From an uncultured Verrucomicrobiota bacterium (GTDB lineage: Bacteria > Verrucomicrobiota > Verrucomicrobiia > Verrucomicrobiales > DEV007), in contig CACIUL010000006.1 of NCBI GenBank assembly GCA_902589825.1, positions 1-64,000 of the forward strand: 64,000 nucleotides of DNA, given 5' to 3'. Position 1 is the first letter of the stretch. Each line of letters begins with the position of its first letter. Below are positions 53,025-62,126 of this stretch, piece by piece. The notes beneath the pieces were generated by a model. That model was not told the DNA's origin. It saw only the letters and a program-made list of their open reading frames with translations, and did not search any database. A program made the translations under genes and the position numbers.

Positions 53025-54401
53025 TCAGCGGTTCCTCTTTGCCGCAGTGTAGCCCGCCCAACAGCTTAGAAAGCCAGCTGAAAAATCCTCTGGCCTGCTA
53101 TCGGCCCATTCAGCAAGGGAGGGCACCGGCATAAACATCCCCGTCTCCACCTCACTGCACGGGAACACAAAGGGCCCTCCATGCTCTGCGCGGAACAAGG
53201 TAACAAATTCCCAGCCTGTTTGCTCACATGCATCCAGATCAATGACTTTCTCTACACCGCATGCCACTCCAAGCTCCTCCTCAATTTCTCTCTCAGCGGC
53301 ACTCCTGTTACTTTCACCAGCGTCAAGATGGCCAGATGCACTTGAGCCCCACAGACCGGGGGCACTGTCCTTAAGCATTGATCGCTTTTGTAAAAACAAT
53401 TCTCCCAGCGCATTAAAAACAAAGACATGGACAGCACGATGCAACAAGCCGAGTGCATGGACTTCGCTTCTTGGTTTCTGGTCAATGACCATGTTGTCAG
53501 AATCAACCACGTCGAAAAGTTCAGAATCGGACTGAGGATGGTCCTTTAGCGGGTGATCATCAACCAGCCTTGCCATTGCCAGCCAGTCTTCAAGCGCGAG
53601 TTCTTCGGCCCTTGCCGTCTGCGGGATGCCCAGTTGACTGCAGACATCATCCCACTTGCAATGACCAATCGGCAAGCGCTTCCGCAGTTGTTTTCTCCTC
53701 TGGGCAAAACCACACCGGAGCAACCTGTCAAATATGACAGGACTGAATGGCTCGATGCCATTCTTGGATTTGCCGGACAGATGCAGAACAGTGGATTCAA
53801 CGCCAGGCCTTGGATAGAAGGGGTCGGGAGACAGGACAAGTCGCTCTTCAATTTCCCAATTGACCCCTGTCAGAAGGGTTAAGCGCCCGTAAGCCTTGGT
53901 TCTTGGTCGCGCCAGCAAGCGATCCGCCACTTCCTTTTGTAACATCAAGACCGCCTTTGCAACCGGCGTGGGAGAATCAAGAAAACGGCGCATAATCTCA
54001 CCTGCGCAGGAATAAGGCAAATTCCCAATCAGCTTGATGGGTCCATGCTGAAAAAGCGGCCTCAAGTCAAACTTTGTGGCATCTGAATGAAAAACTGTAA
54101 CCGTTTCATCATCCGCATAAATTTCCCTTAGAAAAGAGGCCAGCTCCGAATCAAACTCAATGAGAATCAACCTCTTCACCATGCCAGCCAAATGCTGCGT
54201 CAGCGCACCTAAACCTGGACCAATCTCAACAACCACATCATTCTTGTCCGGTGACAAGGCCATTACTATTGCCTCTGCAACAGCACTGTCCGTCAGGAAG
54301 TTCTGGCCCATTGATTTCTGGGGGCAAACACCTATCCGGGCAAGCAGGGTCCTGACGTGAGAATTTCCCGAGGAATCAGGCGTGGCTTTTATCTCCTTCA
54401 T
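53025..54401 (-). CDS. rsmA: 16S rRNA dimethyladenosine transferase RsmA (KsgA) fused to a Nudix hydrolase
   Basis: The 458-residue protein joins two complete domains. Residues about 10-280 are RsmA: GQNFLTD, VVEIGPGLGALTQHLAG (SAM binding), IGNLPYSCAGEI (NLPY catalytic motif) and DPFYPRPGVESTVL. It dimethylates two adenosines near the 3' end of 16S rRNA. Residues about 300-455 are a Nudix hydrolase with LGLLHRAVHVFVFNALGE, WGSSASGHLDAGE and the full Nudix box G-x5-E-x7-REIEEELG. RsmA alone is about 260-290. No stop or frameshift separates the domains. The Nudix part resembles the YfcD/IDI-like subgroup; its substrate is unknown. Confidence 0.93.
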   Translation of the reverse strand: MKEIKATPDSSGNSHVRTLLARIGVCPQKSMGQNFLTDSAVAEAIVMALSPDKNDVVVEIGPGLGALTQHLAGMVKRLILIEFDSELASFLREIYADDETVTVFHSDATKFDLRPLFQHGPIKLIGNLPYSCAGEIMRRFLDSPTPVAKAVLMLQKEVADRLLARPRTKAYGRLTLLTGVNWEIEERLVLSPDPFYPRPGVESTVLHLSGKSKNGIEPFSPVIFDRLLRCGFAQRRKQLRKRLPIGHCKWDDVCSQLGIPQTARAEELALEDWLAMARLVDDHPLKDHPQSDSELFDVVDSDNMVIDQKPRSEVHALGLLHRAVHVFVFNALGELFLQKRSMLKDSAPGLWGSSASGHLDAGESNRSAAEREIEEELGVACGVEKVIDLDACEQTGWEFVTLFRAEHGGPFVFPCSEVETGMFMPVPSLAEWADSRPEDFSAGFLSCWAGYTAAKRNR

Positions 54402-54481
54402 TGCGAAACAGCTATTCCCGCAATATAACAGCTAAAAGACAATTCGAAAGATCTCGAACCCCGCTTGGAAAGAATAACCTG

Positions 54482-55045
54482 ATGACCCTTGCGACGAAAA
54501 TTACGCTGTCTCGCATCCTGATGACACCATTCTTCGTCATAACGGCCATCTCTTACAGTCATGGATTAAGTCATTCTGAGCCAAGTGAAATCTTACGCTG
54601 GACCGCAATGGGAATCTTCACAGTGGCTGCACTCACTGACGTTCTTGATGGATTTATCGCCAGACGATTCAACCAATGCAGTCGACTTGGCACCTTCCTT
54701 GATCCACTGGCTGACAAGGTATTCATGCTGTCCGTCATTATAACTCTGAGCTTTACAAGCTGGGGGGAAACCCTGCCAGCATGGTATGCCGCCCTTATTA
54801 TTGCCAGGGACATGATCGAGATATCCGGCGCCATTGTAATAGGGCTCATCGCACAGGACATCAAGGTTATCCACCATTGGAGCGGAAAAATCGCGATGTT
54901 TCTACAAATAGCAGTTGTCGCGGGGGTGTTTTTCTCCTTTATCGCAGCTCTACTGGAGTTTCTGGTGATTATTAGCGCATTACTGACATTTATAGCGACC
55001 GTGCTTTACATTCGCGCAGGCCTGCGTCAATTGCCAGAGCAATAA
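54482..55045 (+). CDS. pgsA: CDP-diacylglycerol-glycerol-3-phosphate 3-phosphatidyltransferase
   Basis: The ATG at 54482 (MTLATKITLSRILMTPFF, after GGAAAG) gives 187 residues, the usual size; an in-frame ATG at 54401 would add 27 non-conserved residues. The CDP-alcohol phosphotransferase signature D-x2-D-G-x2-A-R-x8-G-x3-D-x3-D is seen as LTDVLDGFIARRF then LGTFLDPLADK. It makes phosphatidylglycerol phosphate in the membrane. The stop is 1 bp before der, so the two are cotranscribed. Confidence 0.93.
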   Translation: MTLATKITLSRILMTPFFVITAISYSHGLSHSEPSEILRWTAMGIFTVAALTDVLDGFIARRFNQCSRLGTFLDPLADKVFMLSVIITLSFTSWGETLPAWYAALIIARDMIEISGAIVIGLIAQDIKVIHHWSGKIAMFLQIAVVAGVFFSFIAALLEFLVIISALLTFIATVLYIRAGLRQLPEQ

Positions 55046-55046
55046 A

Positions 55047-56429
55047 ATGCCTGGACGTTACGCAACTAGAACCATCGCAATCGTAGGTCGACCCAATGTG
55101 GGCAAATCAGCACTATTTAACCGACTGGCCGGCAGACGGATTTCTATCGTGCATGATCAGCCTGGCGTAACCAGGGACAGAATTACCGCCGAATGCAATC
55201 TCACCAAGACACCTTTTTCAATTATAGACACTGGAGGAATAGGCACACAGCCAGATGACACCTTCAGCCAGGAAATTGAGCAGGAAGCCGACATTGCCAT
55301 AGAGGCGGCTAAAATCATACTCTTCGTCGTCGACGCGCAGGAAGGCCTTACGCCTGTGGATCATCACCTTGCAGATTACCTGCGCAAAACAGACCGCCCT
55401 GTATATTTAATCGCCAACAAGGTAGATGAGGACTCACACTCAATCCTTGCCGATGAGTTTTCGGAACTCGGAATAAACCCCGCTTTTTCGGTCAGCGCAG
55501 CCCATAACCATGGAATCACTCAACTGGCAGAACATATTGATTCCCAGTTACCTGATCCCGAACACCCTGAAATCCAGGCTCAGGATCCCATCAAGATTGC
55601 GCTGGTCGGCCGCCCCAATGTCGGCAAGTCATCTCTGCTTAATGCACTCCTTGAGGATGATCGTACAATCGTTAGCGACGTTGCGGGCACAACAAGGGAT
55701 GCTGTCGATGTCCCCCTTACTCACGGGGACATTAACTACGTCTTTATTGACACAGCCGGTATCCGACCGCGAAACAAGCAGGACAATTCCATCGAGATCT
55801 TTAGCGCGATGCGCGCAAAATCCAGCATCCGCCGGGCAGATCTTTGCGCACTGGTTGTCGATGCCTCACAGGGAATAACCGCACAGGACAGAAAAATCGC
55901 AGGACTCCTGGCCGATTACGACCAGCCATGCCTGATAATGGCAAATAAATTTGACCTCTTCCACCCCGACGCACAAAAATCGGATCGTATCGCCGCCATG
56001 ATGGATGAGGTCCGTGAAGGACTGTTCTTTATCCAGCATGCCCCTATTATCGCCGCCTCTGCAAAAACGGGTGAGTCCGTAAGGCGCCTGTTTTTCGGCG
56101 TTGAACAAATACGTAAGGCGGCCTGGAAGGGATTGAACACAGGACTGCTTAACCGCATCATGCAACAGGCACTTGTTGCCCACCCGCCACCTTCCGGCAA
56201 AAACAACAAGCGCTTCAAGTTGCTTTACGCCACAATGGCCCAGCATTCCGGCGCGCAGAGACCAATCCCCTCAGCCGAGTTCATCCTCTTCTGCAACAAG
56301 CGCAGCCTGCTGCCACAATCCTATGAACGCTACCTGGAAAACAGCATTCGCAAAAACTGCGAATACACCGGAATACCTATACGGTTTACGTTCAGGGAGA
56401 GGCCTCCCAGAAATCAGGGCAAGAGATAA
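55047..56429 (+). CDS. der: Ribosome assembly GTPase Der (EngA)
   Basis: The 460-residue protein has two tandem GTPase domains. G1 motifs are GRPNVGKSALFNRL (about residue 14) and GRPNVGKSSLLNAL (about residue 187), G3 motifs are DTGG and DTAG, and G4 motifs are NKVD and NKFD. A C-terminal KH-like domain (about 360-455) follows. Der helps assemble the 50S subunit. It is paired with pgsA by a 1-bp gap. Confidence 0.97.
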   Translation: MPGRYATRTIAIVGRPNVGKSALFNRLAGRRISIVHDQPGVTRDRITAECNLTKTPFSIIDTGGIGTQPDDTFSQEIEQEADIAIEAAKIILFVVDAQEGLTPVDHHLADYLRKTDRPVYLIANKVDEDSHSILADEFSELGINPAFSVSAAHNHGITQLAEHIDSQLPDPEHPEIQAQDPIKIALVGRPNVGKSSLLNALLEDDRTIVSDVAGTTRDAVDVPLTHGDINYVFIDTAGIRPRNKQDNSIEIFSAMRAKSSIRRADLCALVVDASQGITAQDRKIAGLLADYDQPCLIMANKFDLFHPDAQKSDRIAAMMDEVREGLFFIQHAPIIAASAKTGESVRRLFFGVEQIRKAAWKGLNTGLLNRIMQQALVAHPPPSGKNNKRFKLLYATMAQHSGAQRPIPSAEFILFCNKRSLLPQSYERYLENSIRKNCEYTGIPIRFTFRERPPRNQGKR

Positions 56430-56449
56430 TATTTCCGCTGCCAGCCCTT

Positions 56450-58306
56450 CTACCCTGCAGCGTGATACCTTTGATAGGCCTTAAAAATAAATACCAGCAA
56501 AAGGCCAGCCAGCGCCACCATCCATATCCGGACCCCCTGAAAAAAACCAACCTTTTCCCTCACTGCCAATCTTATAGTTGCCGGAGGAGATGACTCACCC
56601 TGCTGGTTCAAGGTAAAAACACTAAATTGAAAAATTCGACCCGGAGAAATTCCCAGAATCTCTGCCCTCACATCACTCCCTTTCTTCGTAAGGGTCAGGT
56701 GCTCTGGCCCGATCTTTACCCAGGTAGGAACAGGCAATCCCGTTTCCTCATCCTTTAACCTCACCAAGGCATCAAGTTCATAATCCCAGTCACTTCCGGC
56801 TGGTGCACGCCAGCCAATCAATAAGGAACTGCTTCTTTGTTCAATAATTCGGATTGCCTTCACTGCAGGCACCGCCGGACTGGATCTTCTTTTATTTTTC
56901 CCGTAAGCCAAATCACTAAAACGCACACCTCCCAAGCCTGGATCCCTCTGCACTTTTTTTTCACGCCACTCAGGAGGAGGAACCAAATCCTCTTTAGCAA
57001 TCCCCTTAGGCAGCAGCACATCGCCACGGAGCTTTACCACCAATGGATCGCCCGCATAATCAATTCGCAGCAGATCTTCCACCATGCCCACCTTGTCAGC
57101 ACGCAATTCAACACGAACCATTAATGACTGACCGGGCCCAAGCTTATGGGGATTGTCCTTCACGGAAATAAAAAACGGAGGGTTGGTAATCATGGACACA
57201 TTGGCGGATTGCCCGCCGACATTGCTCAGCTGAATATTTTGCATCAACCCACGAGGACGCACATCCGGATCCTCACTCAATAAGCCTTCAAAGAAAAGCT
57301 CTTTGCCCTGAGGTATCCCAACAACAACAACCCTTGAGGGCGACGCCTTTGCAACAACCTTGACCTCCTTGCGAAATCTCTTCTCCTCAATAATTATAGT
57401 TCCATCAAACCTGTCGGCGTCATGGGAAGGAATATTCAAGTCGATAAACTTTGCAGACTGAGCAGCAATCTCATAGTCCGTTTCATCGGCATTCAATCCG
57501 CGAGGAAGGCGCAAATTAATGATGACGCCAGCCTCGAAAGGGTTATTAATACGCAAGCGTGCACTCCTTGCGTGACTATCATCATCAAACTCAAGCGTGA
57601 TCTTGTCCTGCACTTGAAATGGGGGCTTCACTTCATAGGTCAGGTTTACTTGCCTGGTAAGATTGTTACCCTTTAACCGCAGGAGCTCCCTACCCTGCCC
57701 GGAATTTTCGCGGCCAAGAAACCGTATCAGCAGCGCCTTCCTGGCCTGAGCCGGGATCTCAAGCTCAACCTTCCGTTTTTCCCCAATCATGAAACCTTCA
57801 GGCAGAAGAACTTCGCCAAAAAATCCACCATCACCCTTATTTTCTAATAGCAGTTCCCTGTCCATTGCCCCGCCCATCACCACTTCACCGAAATCAACTG
57901 TTTCCGGAACTTCAAGCACCGCCACCCGGCCCACAATTTTCAAACGCACCTCAACCGCAGCGGAAAAATTGCCCTTATCGTCACGAACTCGAAACTCAAA
58001 GTGATCCTCAACAACTCCTGCCTTAAGGGGATCATTGGTGCTGTAAGTGGCATCCCCAGTTTGAGGATCCAAATCCAGCTTGCCGTGGGCAGGTTCATCA
58101 AAAAGGGAATACTCCAGTTTTCCACGTTCACCCTTGTTACCCTTCGATAACTTAATCAGATTCTTCTCGCCTCTGTAGACATTTTCTTCAAAGCCAATCA
58201 GCAATGGACCAACCCCGTCAGGAACCCGTATTCCTCCGGGCACTTGTGCATTAGCAACAGCAACATTCATGCATATTGCTGTCATTAAGAATGCACCCAA
58301 TTTCAT
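56450..58306 (-). CDS. Exported Ig-like/FnIII-like protein with C-terminal membrane anchor
   Basis: From the ATG at 58306 the protein has 618 residues; a GTG three codons upstream is possible. It has a signal peptide (MKLGAFLMTAICMNVAVANA) and a cadherin-like segment (EYSLFDEPAHGKLDLDPQTG). Several immunoglobulin-like stretches follow, of the type seen in HYDIN-like or DUF1573 proteins (VDFGEVVMGGAMDRELLLEN). An FnIII-like module (SSLLIGWRAPAGSDWDYELD) and one membrane segment near the end (GVRIWMVALAGLLLVFIFKA) complete it. It is probably anchored in the inner membrane with the bulk in the periplasm. Function unknown; it is convergent with der. Confidence 0.7.
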   Translation of the reverse strand: MKLGAFLMTAICMNVAVANAQVPGGIRVPDGVGPLLIGFEENVYRGEKNLIKLSKGNKGERGKLEYSLFDEPAHGKLDLDPQTGDATYSTNDPLKAGVVEDHFEFRVRDDKGNFSAAVEVRLKIVGRVAVLEVPETVDFGEVVMGGAMDRELLLENKGDGGFFGEVLLPEGFMIGEKRKVELEIPAQARKALLIRFLGRENSGQGRELLRLKGNNLTRQVNLTYEVKPPFQVQDKITLEFDDDSHARSARLRINNPFEAGVIINLRLPRGLNADETDYEIAAQSAKFIDLNIPSHDADRFDGTIIIEEKRFRKEVKVVAKASPSRVVVVGIPQGKELFFEGLLSEDPDVRPRGLMQNIQLSNVGGQSANVSMITNPPFFISVKDNPHKLGPGQSLMVRVELRADKVGMVEDLLRIDYAGDPLVVKLRGDVLLPKGIAKEDLVPPPEWREKKVQRDPGLGGVRFSDLAYGKNKRRSSPAVPAVKAIRIIEQRSSSLLIGWRAPAGSDWDYELDALVRLKDEETGLPVPTWVKIGPEHLTLTKKGSDVRAEILGISPGRIFQFSVFTLNQQGESSPPATIRLAVREKVGFFQGVRIWMVALAGLLLVFIFKAYQRYHAAG

Positions 58307-58455
58307 ACTGATCACTACACTATTGGCAATACTGCAGCACCTACTGAATCAAACAGGACTGCCACATAAGCAATTCATAACACTAATGGCAACGTCCGAG
58401 GCGGTCAAAAGGGCATTCAGACAAGTCATTAAGGCAGGCATTTACCTCAAATTAT

Positions 58456-59700
58456 CTAAAGATACCCCTGTATCCGCCTTCGAAGCAGATCAATGGCAAC
58501 TGACGAGGCCCTTTCCTTAAAATAAAGCCGTTCAGCCTTAAAGCGATAATGAAACGCCACCGCTTTCTTTCCCCTGCTTGCCAGTCCAATCCAAACCGTG
58601 CCAACCGGCTTGGTTTCACTTCCCCCTCCCGGCCCTGCAATGCCCGTAACAGAAAGGCAGTGATCGCTACCGGATCGCTCCAGACAACCTTCAACCATTG
58701 CCATGGCAACACGCTCACTGACGGCACCACTATCCTCAATCATTGAAAGGGGCACCCCCAGCAAACTGCATTTTTCCTCATTCGAATATGTCACCAGTCC
58801 AACGTTAAAGATTCGGGAAGCGCCAGGGACATTTGTAATACGGCTGGCAATAAGCCCGCCGGTACAGGATTCAGCTGTAGCAACACTCTCTCCGGAATGA
58901 ACAAGCGACTTGACTGCAACTTCCTCAATTGCAGCCTCTCCCTCTGCAACAAAATCCTCAGGGGACGCATCCCGGATCATCCCGCCAAGGACACAGGCAT
59001 TGTCTCCGGTTGAGATACATCGCACAATAACGCCTCCTGCCTTAAGGCAATAGCCAATCTCAAAATCACCGGGCACAGCGTTGAGGGATTCTTCAACTCT
59101 GCCAGCAAGCTCAGATTCACCCAACCCCATGAAAAAATAATTACGGCAAACCGGAACATTTGCCCCCTCATTTCCCAGGATCGCATGCAACCGGGGAATA
59201 ACCTGATCCTCGAACATCGGGTAAAGCTCACGGGGAGGACCGGGGAGAAGAAATATATGAACAAGCTCGTCATCAGGGCCCGCAGTCAAATACAAGCCTG
59301 GCGCAGTCCCTTTATCGTTCTCAAGAACCTCTGCTCCCTCTGGCACCATCGCCTGCCTGCGATTAGACGGGCGCATCGTTATAGCTGAATCACTAAAACG
59401 GCGGGAAATGGCATCAATCACCGCAGCATCCTCAGTCATTTTCAGGCCTAGGCACTCTGCAGTCATTTCACGACTTAAATCATCCGGGGTGGGACCAAGT
59501 CCTCCAGTCACCAAAATGATCCTTGAGCGGTCAATGGCCTCGGTGAGAATTCCTTTAATTACTACTCCGTCAGGAACCGTGCTTTGCCGGGAAATCCTCA
59601 GCCCAAGGCCAAGGAGCCTCTCACCCATATACCCCACATGGGTGTTTACAACCTGACCAAGCAACAACTCGGTTCCGGTATTAATAACCTCCACTTGCAT
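58456..59700 (-). CDS. cinA: CinA family protein (molybdopterin-binding-like domain plus NMN amidohydrolase)
   Basis: The 414-residue protein has the N-terminal MoCF-like domain (VINTGTELLLGQVVNTH, LVTGGLGPTPDDLSREM, PGPPRELYPMFEDQV). The C-terminal CinA/PncC domain has SVATAESCTGGLIASRI, NVGLVTYSNEEKCSLLGV and SVTGIAGPGGGSETKPVG. The C-terminal domain deamidates nicotinamide mononucleotide in NAD salvage; the N-terminal domain can hydrolyse ADP-ribose in related proteins. It is 11 bp downstream of rsfS on the same strand. Confidence 0.94.
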   Translation of the reverse strand: MQVEVINTGTELLLGQVVNTHVGYMGERLLGLGLRISRQSTVPDGVVIKGILTEAIDRSRIILVTGGLGPTPDDLSREMTAECLGLKMTEDAAVIDAISRRFSDSAITMRPSNRRQAMVPEGAEVLENDKGTAPGLYLTAGPDDELVHIFLLPGPPRELYPMFEDQVIPRLHAILGNEGANVPVCRNYFFMGLGESELAGRVEESLNAVPGDFEIGYCLKAGGVIVRCISTGDNACVLGGMIRDASPEDFVAEGEAAIEEVAVKSLVHSGESVATAESCTGGLIASRITNVPGASRIFNVGLVTYSNEEKCSLLGVPLSMIEDSGAVSERVAMAMVEGCLERSGSDHCLSVTGIAGPGGGSETKPVGTVWIGLASRGKKAVAFHYRFKAERLYFKERASSVAIDLLRRRIQGYL

Positions 59701-59711
59701 CAGGATCAGCT

Positions 59712-60089
59712 CTATGTCGCGGAGATGAAATCAGTTTCTAGTTGGTTCGCATCGGACCACAAATCCTCAAGCGCATAGTGCTCACGCTGCTCCCTGTGCA
59801 ACACATGGACAATCACGTCCACATAGTCGAGCACCAACCACTGGCTCTCTGGAACACCTTCCCTCCCCCTGACCTCAACTCCATGATCCATGGAAAGACC
59901 TTCATCAACCTCGCGGCAGATCGCCTTTAAGTGGGGGGTCGAAGTACCAGTGCACAAGACAAAAAAATCAGCCACCGTGGAAATGCCGGTCAGGTCCAGC
60001 ACCACGACATTTTCCGCCTGCTTTTCGTCAGCAAGACGGGCTGCAGCAAGTGCCAGCTCACGGCCTTCAATAATTTTTTTTTCCTCCAT
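59712..60089 (-). CDS. rsfS: Ribosomal silencing factor RsfS
   Basis: The 125-residue protein has the RsfS/DUF143 pattern VVLDLTGISTVADFFVLCTG, STPHLKAICREVDEGL and EGVPESQWLVLDYVDVIVHV then YYALEDLW-type ending (HYALEDLWSDA). It binds L14 and blocks subunit joining in starvation. The start region holds a run of nine A in the mRNA (codons 3-6). It forms a two-gene unit with cinA. Confidence 0.95.
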   Translation of the reverse strand: MEEKKIIEGRELALAAARLADEKQAENVVVLDLTGISTVADFFVLCTGTSTPHLKAICREVDEGLSMDHGVEVRGREGVPESQWLVLDYVDVIVHVLHREQREHYALEDLWSDANQLETDFISAT

Positions 60090-60220
60090 TGACTACAATG
60101 ATCCTCATTCCCACTGAACTCCTAATCAAACAAAACTTTCAACCCTCAATACTTGTTGCACAGCGGAGAAATGAATTCATTTGAGTTCAAGCGTGAAATT
60201 CTGTATCTAGATACTCAGCT

Positions 60221-61327
60221 ATGGAAAAGCACCTCGGCCAGCTAATCCTCACGGGCATACCGGGAACATCACTGGACCCGGAAACAGCGAAGTTAATAAA
60301 GGCGATCAATCCTGGCGGCTACATCCTCTTTGGAAGAAACATTCAGTCTGCAACTCAACTGCGCCAACTCATCGATGATCTCAGGGCAGCAAGCAATACT
60401 GAGCCGATCATCACGATTGACCAGGAAGGCGGTCGCGTTTCCCGCCTTCGCCTAATCGGAAACGAACCGCCAAGCGCCCAGCAACTTCGCGACAAGGGAT
60501 CTGTTGAATTAATAAGCAGGCACGGAGAGCTGACAGGAAAACTTCTCCGCCTTTTTGGCTTCAACCTGGACCTGTGCCCCGTCCTTGATTTTTCTCCTGA
60601 TGACAATGCTGACAACTCCCTGAAGGGACGCTGTTACGGTTCAACGGTTGCCAAAGTCATCGAGAATGCTTCTGCATTCAACGCCACCTTGCGAAAGGAG
60701 GGCATTCTTTCCTGCGGCAAACATTTTCCAGGGTATACATATGCACTGTGTGACGCACATGAGGAACTTCCCATTGTTGATCGAACCCGGTCTGAATGGT
60801 TGGAGAATGAAGCAGTTCCCTTCCAGTCCCTGCTCCCGGAACTGGACAGCATCATGGTATGCCATACCCACTATCCGTTCATGGATCCTGATCGCCCGCG
60901 ATGGCCCGCGTCACTCTCATCCAATGCAATAACCGAGGTATTGCGCAAAGAACTTGGGTTTAAAAATGGCCTTGTTATTACTGACGACCTTGATATGGGA
61001 GCGATCCTCAAAGAAGTTTCATTTGAAGAAACAATCAGTAATGCAATGCATGCAGGAAATGACATGGTGATGATCTGCCACCGCATGGAAATGGTCCAGC
61101 AGGCCTACAATACCCTTGAAACACTGACACGCTCGGCGGTAACGCCTGCCCTTGAAAGGATAGCAACCGCAAAGAAAAGGCTTTGCAAGCCCTCACCATT
61201 CAGCATAGAGGAATTTAACGCCCTTGACTCTATGGTCTGGGACCTTCGGGTGGACACCCTCGGGGAAGAGGAGGCATCCAAGCGCAGCCCGGAAGACGGT
61301 AAACGCAGCCCGGTTGAAACATACTGA
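60221..61327 (+). CDS. nagZ: Beta-N-acetylhexosaminidase (NagZ-like, GH3)
   Basis: The 368-residue TIM-barrel protein has GYILFGRNIQS, TIDQEGGRVSRLR and DLCPVLDFSPD. The NagZ loop appears as KHFPGYTYALCDAHEELP, and the nucleophile is in VITDDLDMGAI. NagZ removes GlcNAc from recycled cell-wall muropeptides. In typical NagZ the loop is KHFPGHG....DSH; here HG is YT and Ser is Ala, but the Asp-His pair is kept. The C-terminal 30 residues are polar and variable. Confidence 0.88.
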   Translation: MEKHLGQLILTGIPGTSLDPETAKLIKAINPGGYILFGRNIQSATQLRQLIDDLRAASNTEPIITIDQEGGRVSRLRLIGNEPPSAQQLRDKGSVELISRHGELTGKLLRLFGFNLDLCPVLDFSPDDNADNSLKGRCYGSTVAKVIENASAFNATLRKEGILSCGKHFPGYTYALCDAHEELPIVDRTRSEWLENEAVPFQSLLPELDSIMVCHTHYPFMDPDRPRWPASLSSNAITEVLRKELGFKNGLVITDDLDMGAILKEVSFEETISNAMHAGNDMVMICHRMEMVQQAYNTLETLTRSAVTPALERIATAKKRLCKPSPFSIEEFNALDSMVWDLRVDTLGEEEASKRSPEDGKRSPVETY

Positions 61328-61369
61328 ACACTGCTATATGTGTAATCATCTCACCCCTCATTAGAAACG

Positions 61370-62068
61370 ATGCTCCCTGAACTCGAACAACTCCTTGTCA
61401 TCCAGGACAGGGATCAGAAAATCCTGACACTCAAGTCTGACCTTGAGAGACTTCCTCGCGAAGAGGAGAACGCCAAGCTGCGACTTGTCGGAGATCGCAC
61501 GTCAAAAGAAAAGATCGAGCAGGAAATCAAGGAAAACGAAGTTGCCATCAAATCACTGGAACTGGACATTGCAACACGCAGTGACACCATTTCAAAACTC
61601 AAGGTCCAACAGTTTGAGACCCGAAAGAATGACGAATACCAGGCAATCAACCACGAGATTGAACGTTACCAGAAAGACATCTCAAGCCTCGAGGACTCAG
61701 AGATAGAACTCATGGAAAAAGGAGAGAACCTGTCATCTGATCTTAAGAAAGCCGAGGACACCCTGCAAAGCACACAGGACATTGTTGACAAGGAAATTAA
61801 AATCATCCACGAACGACGGACTCATTGCCAGGGCCAACTGGATGAAACAACAAAGGAAAGACAATCGATTTCCACATCAATTCATCCTGACCTGCTCAAT
61901 GAGTTTGAGCGGATATTCTCCAGCAAAAAGGGTGACGCCATCACTGAGCTCGACAAGGGTATATGCACCGGGTGCCACATGAAGGTAACCCCTGCGACGG
62001 CAGCAGCCGTCAGGGCATCAAAGAACATCGCGCATTGCGACCAGTGCGGAAGAATGCTTTACAGTTGA
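61370..62068 (+). CDS. Coiled-coil zinc-ribbon protein (C4-type)
   Basis: The 232-residue protein is mostly coiled coil (about 10-175, rich in Glu, Lys and Leu). It ends with a four-Cys zinc ribbon: ICTGCHMKV (about residue 200) and HCDQCGRMLY at the end. This is the COG1579-type family (CT398/CdsZ-like), thought to bind nucleic acid or act as a chaperone for flagellar/secretion parts. It is 40 bp after nagZ on the same strand. Confidence 0.88.
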   Translation: MLPELEQLLVIQDRDQKILTLKSDLERLPREEENAKLRLVGDRTSKEKIEQEIKENEVAIKSLELDIATRSDTISKLKVQQFETRKNDEYQAINHEIERYQKDISSLEDSEIELMEKGENLSSDLKKAEDTLQSTQDIVDKEIKIIHERRTHCQGQLDETTKERQSISTSIHPDLLNEFERIFSSKKGDAITELDKGICTGCHMKVTPATAAAVRASKNIAHCDQCGRMLYS

Positions 62069-62085
62069 TTGCAGCTGGAAAATGA

Positions 62086-62101
62086 TCGCCAAAAATGGCG
62101 A
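62086..62101. terminator. Short hairpin TCGCCA-AAAA-TGGCGA in the convergent gap (weak)
   Basis: A perfect 6-bp stem (62086-62091 and 62096-62101) with loop AAAA lies between the zinc-ribbon gene and the convergent eboD-like gene. It is a plausible two-way transcript end, but no T-run is present on either side. Confidence 0.3.
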
Positions 62102-62126
62102 CATGAAAAGGGATTCCGCGGGGAAA

